From NCBI GenBank assembly GCA_031769625.1, contig JAUIMM010000737.1, positions 409,501-473,500 on the forward strand: a stretch of DNA of 64,000 nucleotides, written 5' to 3'. Source of the stretch: Taudactylus pleione. Lineage: Eukaryota; Chordata; Amphibia; Anura; Myobatrachidae. The notes under the pieces were generated by a model. That model worked only from the letters and a program-made list of their open reading frames with translations, did not search any database and was not told the origin of the DNA. The position numbers and the translations under genes are program-made. This document shows positions 22,599 through 34,018 of the stretch, piece after piece; position 1 is the stretch's first letter, and each line of letters starts with the position of its first letter.

Positions 22599-24790
22599 TT
22601 TAACAACAAGTCCTGCAAAATTTCTCTCGGTTCAGGTATCTCACTACGACCTTTCCAATCTTCCCGGAACAAGCTCACGAGCGACAGGTCCACACTATCA
22701 GCCTTGTCTCCGCCTTGTTTCTCCACTGGTTGATTGACCTTTTTGCAGTGAGTGGAATGGACCCAGGTATCTCTCTCGGCCACCTTCAAAGATGTAGTAC
22801 TCGTCAGCAGCACCTGGTATGGACCTTCCCACCGATCAGTCAAACAACCTGAACGCAAGAAATTTCTGATCATTACATATTCTCCTGGTTCAACATCATG
22901 ACAGTTAGTTTCAGGCATATCATTAGACAACAATTTCAGTTTCTGCTGTTGTTGCTTTAACTGCTTACGCATTGATATAAGATACTTCACAGTTACCTCA
23001 TTGTTACCCTTCAAGTCTTCCTGGGGACTTATAATCAAATGAGGTTGTCTGCCGAATAGTATTTCAAATGGGGACAGATTCAGAGGAAGTCTAGGAGTGG
23101 TCCTTATGCTATGTAGGACCAAAGGTAACGCTTCTGGCCATCCTAGTCCAGTCTCTGCCATAATTTTACTTAATTTATTTTTAATAGTCCCGTTCATCCT
23201 CTCTACCTTGGCACTGGCTTGCGGTCGGTAGGGGGTATGAAGTCGGCTATTAATACCCATCAGCTTACACATATTTTGGAATACATCACCTGTGAAATGG
23301 GTACCCCTGTCACTCTTGATGATCTTAGGGATACCGTACCTGCATACAAATTCCTGGACTATTTTCTTGGCAGTAAACGCAGCAGTATTAGTGGCCACTG
23401 GGTATGCCTCAACCCAGTTGGAAAATACGTCTGTGCACACTAATACATACTTAAGGTTCCTGCAGGGTGGTAATTGGATGAAATCAATTTGTATCACCTG
23501 GAAAGGTCCATCAGTAGGTGGAATGTGGGACGGTTCGGTAGGGATCGCTTTCCCTATGTTCTTTCTCAAGCAGGTCAGACAGGACATTGCCATCTTCTCT
23601 GCTTGTGAAGAAAAACCTGGTGCACACCAGTATGCCCTCACCAACTTGCACATATCCTGTTTACCTAGGTGAGTTAGACCGTGTGCTGCCTCAGCCAGGC
23701 TGGAGTAATATGCCTTGGGGGCTACTGGCTTACCATGTCCGTCCCTCCAGAGCCCAGAGGACTCTGGCCCACATCCCTTGGACTTCCAAATGGATTTTTC
23801 CTGAATTGAACACAAACCTTGCATCTCAATTAATTTCAGCATATCAATGGTTTGGAATGACATAATTGTTTCAATTGGGGAAGACATTTTTAACCCTGCT
23901 GCCCATTTTGCAGCTTCATCAGCTCTGTTGTTGCCCAGTGACACCGGGTCACCCTCACATGTGTGGGCTTTGCATTTAATTACTGCCACTGTTTTGGGCA
24001 GTTGGATTGCTTCTAAGAGATGTTTTATGTGTCGGGAATGTGCAACTGGTGTGCCTGCTGCTGTCATAAAATTTCTCAGATGCCATAGAGCCCCAAAATC
24101 GTGTACCACCCCGAACGCGTACCTCGAGTCAGTGTAAATGTTAGCAGATTTGCCTGCTGCCAGTTCACATGCTCTAGTCAGTGCTACTAACTCTGCCACC
24201 TGGGCTGAGTGAGGAGGACCGAGAGGTTTAGCTTCCATGATGTCTGTGTCATTTACAACAGCATAACCTGTACATAATTCACCTGTGTCTGTTTGTCTAT
24301 GACAACTCCCATCCATATAGAAAGTTACATCCACATTCTCTAAAGGTGTGTCATGTATGTCAGGTCTAGCAGTAAAGGTCTGATTCAGATATGTCATACA
24401 ATCGTGAGTATCATCATGTCTGCCGAACTCACCTCCCACCAGCAACTCTTCTCCTTCCACCCTTTGTACATCATGTTGTACATATGGTAGGTATGTTGTT
24501 GGATTCAGCGTACTGCAACGTTTGACAGTAATATTTGCAGGAGCGATTAGAGCTAGTTCCCATTTGGTGAACCTAGCTGAGGAGACGTGTCTGGTTTGAG
24601 CTGAGTTCAACAGAGAAGATACAGCATGGGGAGTGTAGACAATCATATCATGGCCCAATACTACGTCCTCACTTTTACTCACCAATAAAGCGGTAGCTGC
24701 TACACTTCTCAAACAGGTGGGGAGTGATCTTGCTACTGTGTCCAATTGGGCACTGTAGTATGCTACTGGCCTACTGGCATCACCATGCTT
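22424..24790 (-). pseudogene. ERV pol, RNase H and integrase
   Basis: This frame continues directly from the RT part after an in-frame TAA at 24791-24793. RNase H is recognisable from [23 protein letters not shown] and NRADEAAKW, which supply its acidic residues. The integrase has an HHCC zinc domain (HGLTHLGKQ ... SCLTCLRKN). Its catalytic core shows the first Asp in QIDFIQLPP, the second in [10 protein letters not shown], and a Glu in [11 protein letters not shown]-terminal domain with [10 protein letters not shown] follows. Apart from the stop upstream, this 770-codon frame is intact, so decay of this part is modest. It ends at 22424, overlapping env. Confidence 0.85.
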
Positions 24791-26329
24791 TTATGTAAGG
24801 ACACCTGCAGCACAACCATCGGCTTCTGTACAATATAAATCAAAAGGTTTTTCATAATCGGGTATTCCCAATGCAGGAGCTTTTGTCAGACTATCCTTAA
24901 GATTAAGAAAAGCCTGTTCTGCTTCCTCTGTGTGTATGACACGATCGGGCTTTGAGGAAGAGACTAGTTCCTGTAAAGGCAAGGCCAAAATAGAAAAACC
25001 TGGGATCCACATTCGGCAATATCCACACATTCCCAAGAAGGTACGAATTTGCTGTTGATTCTGCGGCAGTGTCATGTTTTGTATGGACTGGATTCTATCA
25101 TTTGTAAGATGTCGTAACCCCTGGGTTAGGCAGTGTCCCAAATATTTTACTCTGGATTGGCATGGCTGTAACTTGTCCTTAGCCACTTTGTGTCCTGTAT
25201 GCGATAGATGAAGTAACAAAAGTTTAGTATCATTCACACATGATATAAACGAGTCAGAACATAGCAATAAATCGTCCACATATTGAATTAGAACTGATCC
25301 ATTGGCAGGTTGAAAAGCTTGTAAACAGTCATGTAAGGCCTGGGAGAAAATACTGGGGCTGTCTATGAAACCTTGGGGAAATCGTGTCCATGTATATTGC
25401 ACACCTCTGTATGTGAATGCGAATAGGTACTGACAGTCAGTGTGGAGAGGCACAGAGAAGAAAGCAGAACAGAGGTCAATGACAGTGAAATGGGTTACAT
25501 TTGGTGGGATCTGCATCAGGATGACAGCTGGATTTGGCACTACAGGGAATTGGCTCTCTACTACCTTATTAACACTGCTAAGGTCTTGCACCAGCCTATA
25601 ACCCCTCCCACCACTCTTCTTTACTGAAAAGATGGGACTGTTGGCTACACTTGCTGTATGAACTAAAATTCCCTGTTGCAATAATCGCTCAATTATTGGA
25701 AACACCCCTAATTCTACTTCCTGTTTTAGTGGGTACTCAGGAATTTTAGGAGCTTGCCTACCGCTTTTTAAGTTTACCATTACTGGGCTTACGTTTGCCA
25801 TTAATCCAGTGTCCTGTCCATCTTTTGTCCAAAGGGAATCTGGAATTTGGGACAACATTTCATCTACTTGTGATGGATTTTCTTTTAAAACTGTGGAGTG
25901 ATACATTATCCTTTGTGGAGTGTCTAACATATCCCGCACCTCGTATACCATTCTCTCTGGGATATCTAAATATACACCATCACGGGTGAAATATATGATA
26001 CATCCCATTTTACATAACAAGTCTCTACCCAGCAGGTTAGCAGGAGCCGCGGCAGCCAGTAGAAAAGAACGTCTGGTATGCAACGGCCCAATACTAACCT
26101 CTGCGGACTTTGTTAAAGGATAACATTCCACTTTACCTGTCACACACATTGTTGGTATAGTCTCGTTGGTCACCTGTAAATTAACGGGAGATTTCATCAC
26201 TGACTTGGTCGCCCCTGTGTCTACAAGAAAAGGATATTCAGTACCAGCTACATCAACCATCAAGAAAGGTTCTTCCTTAGTACTTCCCGTTAACCTGACT
26301 ATCTGTAGACTACAGGTATGATCTGACCC
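24791..26329 (-). pseudogene. ERV pol, protease and reverse transcriptase
   Basis: The frame is continuous with gag through a TAG at 26330-26332. The aspartic protease has the LVDTGATKS active site and the LLGRDLL motif. Reverse transcriptase follows, with PQGFIDSPSIFSQAL and the catalytic QYVDDLLL, the YVDD typical of gammaretroviruses. The frame ends in a TAA at 24791, after a EADGCAAGVL segment at the RT-RNase H connection, where intact elements continue. That stop is the main lesion in pol. Confidence 0.85.
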
Positions 26330-27145
26330 CTAGCGTTGGCTACCATTCTCCGATAAAGCATTTACGGCTACAATTGGAGCTGGTGCTTGCTGAACATTTG
26401 CTGGTCTCTGTGCATATCCCTTATGGGGGTATCCAGGATTCCCTTGATGTGGGGTCCATACTCTTTTTACTGTGCAGTTTCTACTTAAGTGTCCTGTTTG
26501 TTTACAATTAAAACATGTCCGTGATTCAGGTGAAAGCATGTGTTGTTGTGGAGTTTGAGCAGAGGGTAAAGGTGGTGGTGGATATGGGTAAGGGTAGGGA
26601 GGGTAAGGGTATTGTGGGGGATAAGAAATAGGTGGATAGCCTAGGACCTGTGGTTGCATTGGGTTAGTGGGATAGAGTTGTGTTTGTTGTTGAGTGGGGT
26701 TAGTGAGTGCACATACTTGTTCTGGCATGAGTGTGTGTGCAAGTGCAAGTGTGTCTGTTGGCTGTGATGTTACTGTCATTCCCTCCAGAGCTTGTATACT
26801 GACAGCCATTAATTTTTCGCTCTGGATCTCCCTCTTTTTTGAGATGTTTTTGTCATGTTCTATGGCCGACTCTATGAGGTTATCTATTGTAAGTCCCCTC
26901 CAGCCAGGCTGTGAGGTCTGAACCCGAGTTTTTAAATTCTCTTTTAAACCGTCCATCAATATCGTGACTATCATTCCCCTGTGGTGAATGCTATCTTTAA
27001 TATCTTCTATCCCAGGCAAGTTATGATACAAGAGTTTAAGGTATAAGCCATTGGCAGCAATGTAAAGAGGCCCAGACCTTCCCTGTTCTAACTCAGTGAC
27101 ACAGTAATGACCCTGACTGGAGATAAAGTAGGTTTGTGAATGTAC
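26330..27145 (-). pseudogene. ERV gag, C-terminal capsid and nucleocapsid
   Basis: The frame runs from about 27145 to the TAG at 26330. It shows the end of capsid, a long proline/tyrosine-rich segment that includes a PPQY (PPxY-type late-domain motif), and one CCHC zinc knuckle CFNCKQTGHLSRNC. A single knuckle is usual for gammaretroviruses. Matrix and the start of capsid are missing; sequence beyond 27145 belongs to another repeat. The position of the late motif after capsid is atypical but not unknown. Confidence 0.8.
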
Positions 27146-28260
27146 AGAAAAAAGGGAAATGCAGGTGCACTAAGAATACTGATTATCAGAACACCTACAA
27201 TAAACTCTTCAATTTAACATTTGGTAAAGAATGCTATGTAGTTATGAGACCGGCGGCCGCGATGCCGCCAGTCTAAATCCTGACGCTGGAATCACGACAA
27301 GGTACTTAAGATAAGCGTCCAAATACAGACGCCTATCTTAATCCCGACGCCGGAATCCAGGAGGACGCCAGCCTGAACGAGGTAAGTCCAGGGTGCCCTT
27401 AGTGTTAACCTTGGGGGGGAGTTAGGTTTAGGTAGCATAGTGGGGTTAGTGTTAGGTTTTGGGGAGGAGGTTAGGCACCCCTAGGGGGTAGGGTTAGGTT
27501 TAGGCACAAAGGGGGGAAACTTAGGTTTAGGCACTAACAGGGAGGGTTATGCTGCCCATCCACTAGGCGATTAAATTGGGCGATTGAACGATGACGTTCA
27601 ATCGTTCATTAATCGTTTGAAGATCGTTCACTAAAATGTCTAAAACGACCAGCAATTTCTAAAACGCTGGTCGTTAAAAGACATCTATCATAGTGCAAAC
27701 ATGCGGGTCAACCTGATGATATAGTCTGGTTGAGCATGTTTGCAGATGATGGATGATTCTGCACTGAACGACTGCTCATTCATTATAGGCTCATCATAAA
27801 CTGACAAACCACTGCACGATTACAATGTCGTCATGGTGCAGTCGTTTTCAGCTCGTCTAGTGGATGGGCAGCATTGCAGGGTGCAGGGTGGGGAGGGTTA
27901 GTGTTTGGCTACAAGAAGGGAGGGTTAGGGGGAGAAGGGGGTGGGTAAGTATACTTACCCCACCCCTGTCGGGATTCCGCTGTCGGTATTTTGACAGGAG
28001 GCATCCCGACAGCCGACATTACATACAGATTACGTAAAGAACATGGGGGGGGTGGTCCCATGTTCTGGACTTGAACCCTAGGAATGTTGGGGACCCTCCT
28101 GATGAGGTCACTTTGACGTGGTAGGTGGGCTTGCATTTTTGGCCAAACATGTGCTAAGACCCTCATTTGTACTCCATATTAAATTGAAGAGTTTAATTGT
28201 TCTGATTATCAGTATTCTTAGTGCTTACATTGTGCACCTGTGTTTTCCTTTTTCTGTGTG
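27146..28260. mobile_element. Unclassified repeat with long inverted ends
   Basis: The left end (about 27146-27220) and right end (about 28180-28260) are inverted copies: both contain CACTAAGAATACTGAT(T/A)ATCAG and an ACTCTTCAATT segment. The interior has GC-rich short repeats (GTCGGGATTCC-type) also seen at about 31450-31530, and the MITE at 27549. No coding sequence. It joins the truncated gag directly. Confidence 0.55.
27549..27874. mobile_element. MITE with GCTGCCCATCCACTAG termini
   Basis: The ends ATGCTGCCCATCCACTAG (27549) and CTAGTGGATGGGCAGCAT (27874) are inverted copies of each other. The interior holds smaller palindromes around GATTGAACGATGACGTTCAATC. The ACTAGGCGATTAAA stretch next to the left end resembles the MITE at 45013, suggesting one broader family. 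Confidence 0.8.
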
Positions 28261-28485
28261 GCACTACATGTCTCAGCATGGTAGCACCTCTTATTATGTT
28301 TAGAAATAGGGTTTGCAGTTAAAGCCCCCCCCCACGCTTTCTGTATGTACCAATGCACTGTGGCAGAGGGTGATCAGGTGTTACACACATACTCAAAGTA
28401 AAGGGCTTTAATCAATCTTTATTTTTTGACACAATGTACTTTAGATTGTAAACAAGAACAGAAATAAAGCTTTACAAAACAAAAT

Positions 28486-28670
28486 CAGTCACACAGTAAT
28501 TACACAGTAATCACACAGTTATCGCACAGTAATCACACAGTAATCACATAGTAATCACACAGTAAACACACAGTAAACACACAGTAGTCACACAGTTATC
28601 ACACAGTAATCACACAGTAATCACACAGTAATCACATAGTAGTCACACAGTAATCACACAGTAATCATAG
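28486..28670. repeat. 11-bp tandem repeat at the 3' end of a LINE relic
   Basis: About 16 imperfect copies of ACACAGTAATC. On the minus strand they directly follow the LINE ORF2 tail at 28643-28840. CR1/L2-type LINEs often end in short tandem repeats, so this could be an expanded LINE tail. Confidence 0.8.
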
Positions 28671-28840
28671 TAAAGCAAATGAATAAAAGTTGGTTTGAAG
28701 ATCTTTCTAAAAATATTTATATTCTCTGCATGTCTTAAATCCAGTGGTAGGCTATACCAGGGGTGCAGGGCAGAATAACCAAAAGATGCTCCCCCTGCCA
28801 TCTTACTGCTGACTTTAGGAATAATAACACTGCACAACAA
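28643..28840 (-). pseudogene. LINE ORF2 C-terminal fragment (CR1/L2/Rex type)
   Basis: The minus-strand frame includes FGYSALHPWYSLPLDLRHA followed by INIFRKIFKPTFI. This fits the pattern F.Y.AP..WNSLP..LR.A....FK..LKT.LF found at the very end of many CR1/L2-type reverse transcriptases. The fragment is about 65 residues long. Upstream sequence (28841-29100) is not readable as RT. The tandem tail next to it supports a LINE 3' end. Confidence 0.55.
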
Positions 28841-29423
28841 TGAAAATGTTTCCGATGTGAAAATAGTTACGTCTAATTGATGTCAGCATGCAAAGAATGA
28901 ATCTGACATTTAAAACTCTCAGTTAGCTCTGAGTTCCGAGATATAGCCCATTTATGACGATGTAGGGGTATTCCTAGTGACGTGGGCAGAATGGAAAGAA
29001 TCTTACCAGCAATCTGCGTTCTGCGCAGAGGGGGCGGGGCCTAATGACCCAATTAAATGAATCAGTTATATGTCCCCTCCCCTATTCATATATATGCGAT
29101 TCACGGTATTACCCCCACAAGATAACTGTGGTGCACTGAGTGACAGCATAGGGAGCGATTCCACCAAGACATCTCAGCAATGGAACAAAGATATCAGGGG
29201 AGGTAACAGTGACAAGAGATGCCCCAGAAGAGGAGTACAAGCCACAAGCAATGAGAAAGCACCCCCATGAATAGGCCACTATATTACATAGTACTTTCTT
29301 ATGTTGTATGTTTGTTTCGTTTTGTGTTCTTATTTGTGATTGATTGAATTAAAACAACTTATTTATTTTCTATCAAGAAAATATCAGATTATTTTAAAAC
29401 AGCTTTTCACTATGACTATATTA
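28841..29423. other. Unassigned stretch
   Basis: GC-rich 29020-29280 carries short open frames but no recognisable domain. No confident feature. Confidence 0.35.
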
Positions 29424-29932
29424 TAGTGGCGTAACTAGGGCAGGGCGAGCGGGGTGCGTGCCCTGGGCCCGTTGGACTGGTGGCGCGGGGGGGCGCCCCC
29501 GGCCACGGTACCTGCCCGCCTGCCCTAGTTAGCCAGTGTAGCGCCGACCGCAATGAGTGCGGTCAGCGCTACACATTGACACAGGACCGGAGCTAGGCTT
29601 CCAGTGCCGGTCCTGTGCTGCACGCCTGAGCCCGTTCCCTCCCCCTGAGCGCTTGCCCAATAGCACCAGGAGGCAGGCTCAGGCTGTGCATAACACACGC
29701 ATCGCCGCCAGCGCTGGCGGCGATGCATGTGTTAAACAGCAGCCAATGAGAGTCAGATAAACTCTCATTGACTGCTGCAGCACCCACTGCAAGAGCCGGA
29801 CTTCCGTCCGGCTCCTGCAGTGGATAATGGGACAGACGTCATGACGTCTGTCCCATAATGCTGAGCGCGCCAGCCCGGGCTGGAGCGGCGTCGCGGACAG
29901 GAGCAGGAGCATGGATTCAGGTAAGTATATTT

Positions 29933-29970
<38 letters not shown>

Positions 29971-30839
29971 ACCTATCTGCACAATGGGGGAGGGGGGTGG
30001 CTACTACTGGGGGGACCTCTACTGGGGGAGGGGTGGCTACTACTGGGGGCACTATATAAAGGGCGCTGCATAGGGGGGGGACAACTACTGGGGGCACTAT
30101 ATAAAGGTCACTGCATAAGGGGATACTGCTACTGGGCGCACTGCATTGTGGGGACTGCTACTGGGGGCACACTACATGGGGCACTGCATTTGGGGGGGCC
30201 ACTACTGGGGGTACTGAATAAGGGGAACTAATTGGGGGCTGTATAAGGGGGACCACTACTGGGAATACTGTATAAGGGGCACTACTATGGGCCTGCATAA
30301 GAGGGACCACAACTGCATACTGGGGGTACTGTATAAGGGGCACTACTATGGGCCTGCATAAGAGGGACCACAACTGCATACTGGGGGTACTGTATAAGGG
30401 GCACTACTATGGGCCTGCATAAGAGGGACCACAACTGCATACTGGGGGTACTGTATAAGGGGCACTACTATGGGCCTGCATAAGAGGGACCACAACTGTA
30501 TACTGGGGGTACTGTATAAGGGGTACTACTATGGGCCTGCATAAGAGGGACCACAACTGCATACTGGGGATACTGTATAAGGGGCACTACTATGGGCCTG
30601 CATAAGAGGGACCACAACTGCATACTGGGGGTACTGTATAAGGGGTACTACTGGGCTTAAGGTGCATATGGATAGGAATGTTCAGCGTGAAAATAAAGGG
30701 GTGTGTCATGTTGACACGTCCCATTTTTAAGTGACCACACCAATTTTTTTGCCACGTGCCTTCGGCTCGCGCACATCAGGGCAGGGGGGCTCCCTTTTTA
30801 AATTTGCCCTGGGCTCCAAATACCCTAGTTACGCCACTG
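29424..30839. mobile_element. Non-autonomous hAT element with internal tandem repeats
   Basis: The termini TAGTGGCGTAACTAGGG and CCCTAGTTACGCCACTG are inverted. The flanks CTATATTA (29416-29423) and CTCTATTA (30840-30847) match at 7 of 8 bases, the length expected of hAT. No transposase. The left part is GC-rich with several hairpins (for example around GACGTCATGACGTC). The middle has a TA/T run and then tandem units. The element shares its GC-rich left part with the one at 46483. Confidence 0.8.
30250..30655. repeat. 61-bp tandem repeat
   Basis: About six and a half nearly identical 61-bp units (GGGCCTGCATAAGAGGGACC...) lie inside the hAT element, preceded by degenerate ACTACTGGGGG units from about 29995. 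Confidence 0.9.
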
Positions 30840-30847
30840 CTCTATTA

Positions 30848-31709
30848 CTAATGTACATACAGTGTAGTGCAAGTAGTGTAGCTCAAAAAATAGAGCTAGT
30901 AAAAACATTCTGAAATCATTTTAGATTTTCTTGACCTCAAATTAGTAATGCATGACTATTTTTAGAAAGGAAACAAATTAAAAGTATTAATTTGTTGTAC
31001 AGTGTAATTATACCAGAATCAGAAGCCCTTAGAGTCCTACTGGGCTTGTTTAAGGTAAACACAATCAGAAATATATTTCACACCTGAGCCATGCAGAGAC
31101 TTATATACTAGAAGCGACTTTCTACAATCAGCTCTAAATGAAACCAGCTGAGCCCAGTGCAGAGATCTTAAATCTGCTGTAATATGCTCAGTCTTTTATG
31201 TCCTGGTCAGTATGCTCGGTGCTGCATTCTTGTGGTTTCACTATTACCCAACGCCTATATATTCAATGTTCCGCTGGATTAATTTTAAGCCACCCCCCAC
31301 CCTTTTAATTTACATTAATTTGGGAAATCCTCCAGTGACATCATTACGGCTGCTGGACTGATTTTGTACAGGTGTCTGAATCACCAACGGCTGGCACCCT
31401 GTAGATAAGCCCTGGGGAGGGAGGATTAGGGAGAGGGGGAGTTAGGATAACAACTGACAGGTGTCTGTATCCTAACCCTGTTGGGATGCTGGCAGTGGGA
31501 TTCTGACCGCTGGGATCACGAGGAAACACAGGGTCAGTACAGGGGTCCCAGCTCACTTAGGATGTGTATAGAAATGTCTGGTTAGGATTAAAGGCTTAAA
31601 GAGAGATATCAAAGTAAAACCTAAAATATATGAAATTGGAATCTTAATGGATATAGCTACAGTAAACAGATCTATTTCTTGGTAGAAGGCCTCATATATA
31701 TTAAATTGT
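30848..31709. other. Gene-free stretch downstream of the FAM111-like exon
   Basis: AT-rich, with a degenerate repeat at about 31370-31540 related to the interior of the 27146-28260 element. No gene seen. Confidence 0.4.
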
Positions 31710-31715
31710 TTTATT
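31710..31715 (-). terminator. Polyadenylation signal AATAAA of the FAM111-like gene
   Basis: On the minus strand AATAAA lies about 48 bp after the stop codon of the protease exon. It is the first such signal downstream. Confidence 0.5.
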
Positions 31716-31762
31716 GTTATGTCTTTCAATATTTGATTAATAAGTTTCATTAACAACTGCAC

Positions 31763-33484
31763 CTAGCCTGAGGTATCCATGGGGGAATCTGGTGCATTAT
31801 TGTTGAATTCAGGCTTTTGTAGAAGTCTCCTAATAGTGGGCTGCATTAGAACTGGATGTGAGCCCCTGTAGATATAGTCGGATAGTGATTGATTATTGTC
31901 AACAACATTTTTAAATTGTAGACGAAAGTCTTTCATATCAACAGCTCCATAAATAAGTATGTCAACGATGGACCTTCCATACTCTATCACACTTTTCATT
32001 CCCCCTGGTGCATCAACTAGATACCCTGCTGTGTGCATTGCCACAAGCTGTCCATGCTCATCAAATACTGGAGACCCGGAAGCCCCTCCATAAAGACATG
32101 TCTTATACGTTACTACTCCGGGGTCTTGCATTTCCATAAAGTGGTACACATTTACTATATGAAGAAATGAAGGGTCACGGGCAATTGTTTCACAAATATC
32201 CTTAACACGGTTAGAGAAGTTGATCACTGAGCACAAGTCAATTTGTTTGCAGTTCCCTCCTGGATGGCCAATGACGCTCGCTGTGCCATTTTCTGGTGGA
32301 AGTGCTACGTATGGTAACAGACCTGGATAAGAAGGCAATTCAGCACGAAAAAACGCAAAATCATGTTCCTCAGAGTATGACAGAATTTCAATGGGGCAAC
32401 AATATTGTGCAAAATTTGGATTTTGATATTGATCTTCATAGTAGAATATTATTGTAGCTTTACAAGGTCCATTGTTATTTAGAAGACTTTTCACTACATG
32501 GTGACAGGTGAGGAACAAATCTCCAGTTACACAGAAACAGGTCCCATAATCTACATGTGTAACACTTACTAGAAGCTGCATCTTTGCAACACTGTCCATG
32601 TGTTTTGTAAGCAATCTGTGGGTGCTGGCAGTTACGGGTGCTTTTCTGGCATTATCACTGAAATTCTGTCTGATAATATGCCATGCATTTGTAAGGCCTC
32701 TGTTCTTTTTGACAAATGCATCAAATTCAGTTTTACATCTCTCTGTGATTTGCTTATAAGCCTCTGTGAGAATGAGTTCCTCGGGGTCATCATTGGCTGG
32801 ATTAGTGGTGAGACTGGGGCTGGACTCTGTAACCTCTCCATGTGATGCTGTATTTGTATGATTGTTGACAGTGTCGCTATTGTCATGTACAAATATAGTG
32901 TATGTATCATCTAATGAGAGAGTTGACAGTGTAATTGTGCCCACGTATTTGTCCAGTTTTGTCCCTACAAGATAGAGCATATTGAGGTCCTTAAATCTCT
33001 TGTCATTTTTGAGAGCTTCTTCAATGGTTTCATCTCCGTATCCAAAGACGGCCAGTGGTGTATTGTCATCAGAACCCTGTTTCTTGCAATGTAATATTGT
33101 TCTTACAGCTCCCCCTTCTGTCTGCCCATTTTTCTTCACTTTAATAAATACCCCACCACTTCCCTTCTTGTAAGGTGGAGTCACCGTTGGTTTATCCTTT
33201 AGCTTGTGTTGCCTTAAAATAAGAGTTTTGTCTTTCCCCAGAGATCCACATGGTACTGATGGGTTGATTATTGCTTTAAGATTATTACTAAAAATAATCA
33301 GTTCATTTGACTCTTTGTATTTTTTTGTTAAATTATATCTCTTCACAGCATCAATGATTCGTTCATGTGGATCTACATTGATATGGGTATAACCCTCAGA
33401 TTTACCATTCCATTTAACTCTCAGAGAGATCTGTTCTGTAGTAGGTCTCTGCTCCTGTGCGCTCTCCGATTCAGTGTGTAGTTT
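31763..33484 (-). CDS. FAM111-like trypsin-like serine protease, terminal coding exon
   Basis: The exon is open for 573 codons. I set its start at 33484 because the minus strand there has a pyrimidine tract ending TTCTTTTTGTAG, a splice acceptor, and the reading frame continues through it from AAACTACACACTG. Counting from that point, the protease domain fills the C-terminal half: His329 in LTCHHVV, Asp375 in EEHDFAFFRA and Ser469 in GGASGSPVFDE, all in the order and rough spacing of FAM111A/B. The N-terminal part matches the position of the ubiquitin-like and linker region of that family. FAM111A acts at replication forks on DNA-protein crosslinks and in antiviral restriction; that role is family knowledge. 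Earlier exons were not found. The frame has no stop and all catalytic residues are kept, so the gene is probably functional. Confidence is high for the family, lower for which paralogue. Confidence 0.88.
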   Translation of the reverse strand, partial: KLHTESESAQEQRPTTEQISLRVKWNGKSEGYTHINVDPHERIIDAVKRYNLTKKYKESNELIIFSNNLKAIINPSVPCGSLGKDKTLILRQHKLKDKPTVTPPYKKGSGGVFIKVKKNGQTEGGAVRTILHCKKQGSDDNTPLAVFGYGDETIEEALKNDKRFKDLNMLYLVGTKLDKYVGTITLSTLSLDDTYTIFVHDNSDTVNNHTNTASHGEVTESSPSLTTNPANDDPEELILTEAYKQITERCKTEFDAFVKKNRGLTNAWHIIRQNFSDNARKAPVTASTHRLLTKHMDSVAKMQLLVSVTHVDYGTCFCVTGDLFLTCHHVVKSLLNNNGPCKATIIFYYEDQYQNPNFAQYCCPIEILSYSEEHDFAFFRAELPSYPGLLPYVALPPENGTASVIGHPGGNCKQIDLCSVINFSNRVKDICETIARDPSFLHIVNVYHFMEMQDPGVVTYKTCLYGGASGSPVFDEHGQLVAMHTAGYLVDAPGGMKSVIEYGRSIVDILIYGAVDMKDFRLQFKNVVDNNQSLSDYIYRGSHPVLMQPTIRRLLQKPEFNNNAPDSPMDTSG

Positions 33485-34018
33485 CTACAAAAAGAAAGTA
33501 AGTTGTTTTTGTAAGGTCATTAGCACTAAGATCACATCACATAAGCCATAGTAATACGAAGAAAAAATGGATTTAGTACCCGCACAAGAGCACTTCAATT
33601 CTTCACATATTATACACTGCACCCATACATACAGTATGATCTAGTAAATATTTTTATATTTGATTTCTCATGGGAGGTGCACTCTAGAATAAATATCACA
33701 TGCAAGAAAAAGAGATAGTATTCTAAAGTGGGTCACTCAAAAAGCAGTATCTCCTAATATATAACCTTTATTACATAAATTAAGAGTGAATTATAAAAAC
33801 AAAATGTACTTGTAACATGTATGTATTATTGTCAGTTATAAAACAGACACTTCAAATATAGGGTATTCACCCCAGTCCTTGGAATGTGGGCCTTGAGCTA
33901 GAATGCAGCTTTTGCTATTGGAGGTGTATTATTATACAGGTCAGTTATCAACCTCAGCTAATTGTTGTATACCGCTCCAAACCCTCTATACCTGAAAATT
34001 TACCACTATCCGCTAGAT
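33485..34018. other. Probable intron of the FAM111-like gene
   Basis: On the minus strand this precedes the splice acceptor at 33485-33486. It is AT-rich and has no further coding exon that I can identify. Confidence 0.45.

Larger units (their letters stand above)
19339..27145 (-). mobile_element. Class I (gammaretrovirus-like) endogenous retrovirus, 5'-truncated
   Basis: On the minus strand the order is gag (C-terminal part), protease, reverse transcriptase, RNase H, integrase, env, polypurine tract and 3' LTR. No 5' LTR, primer-binding site or gag N-terminus is present, because homology stops at about 27145 where another repeat begins. Gag and pol are in the same frame, separated by a single amber codon. 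Env overlaps the end of pol in another frame. This is the gammaretroviral layout. The provirus is defective: in-frame stops in pol and env, a frame change in env, and the missing 5' end. Confidence 0.9.

Noticed and set aside
28020..28110. A GGTTCAAGTCC box-B-like word on the minus strand
   Set aside because: No matching A box, acceptor stem or cloverleaf around it.
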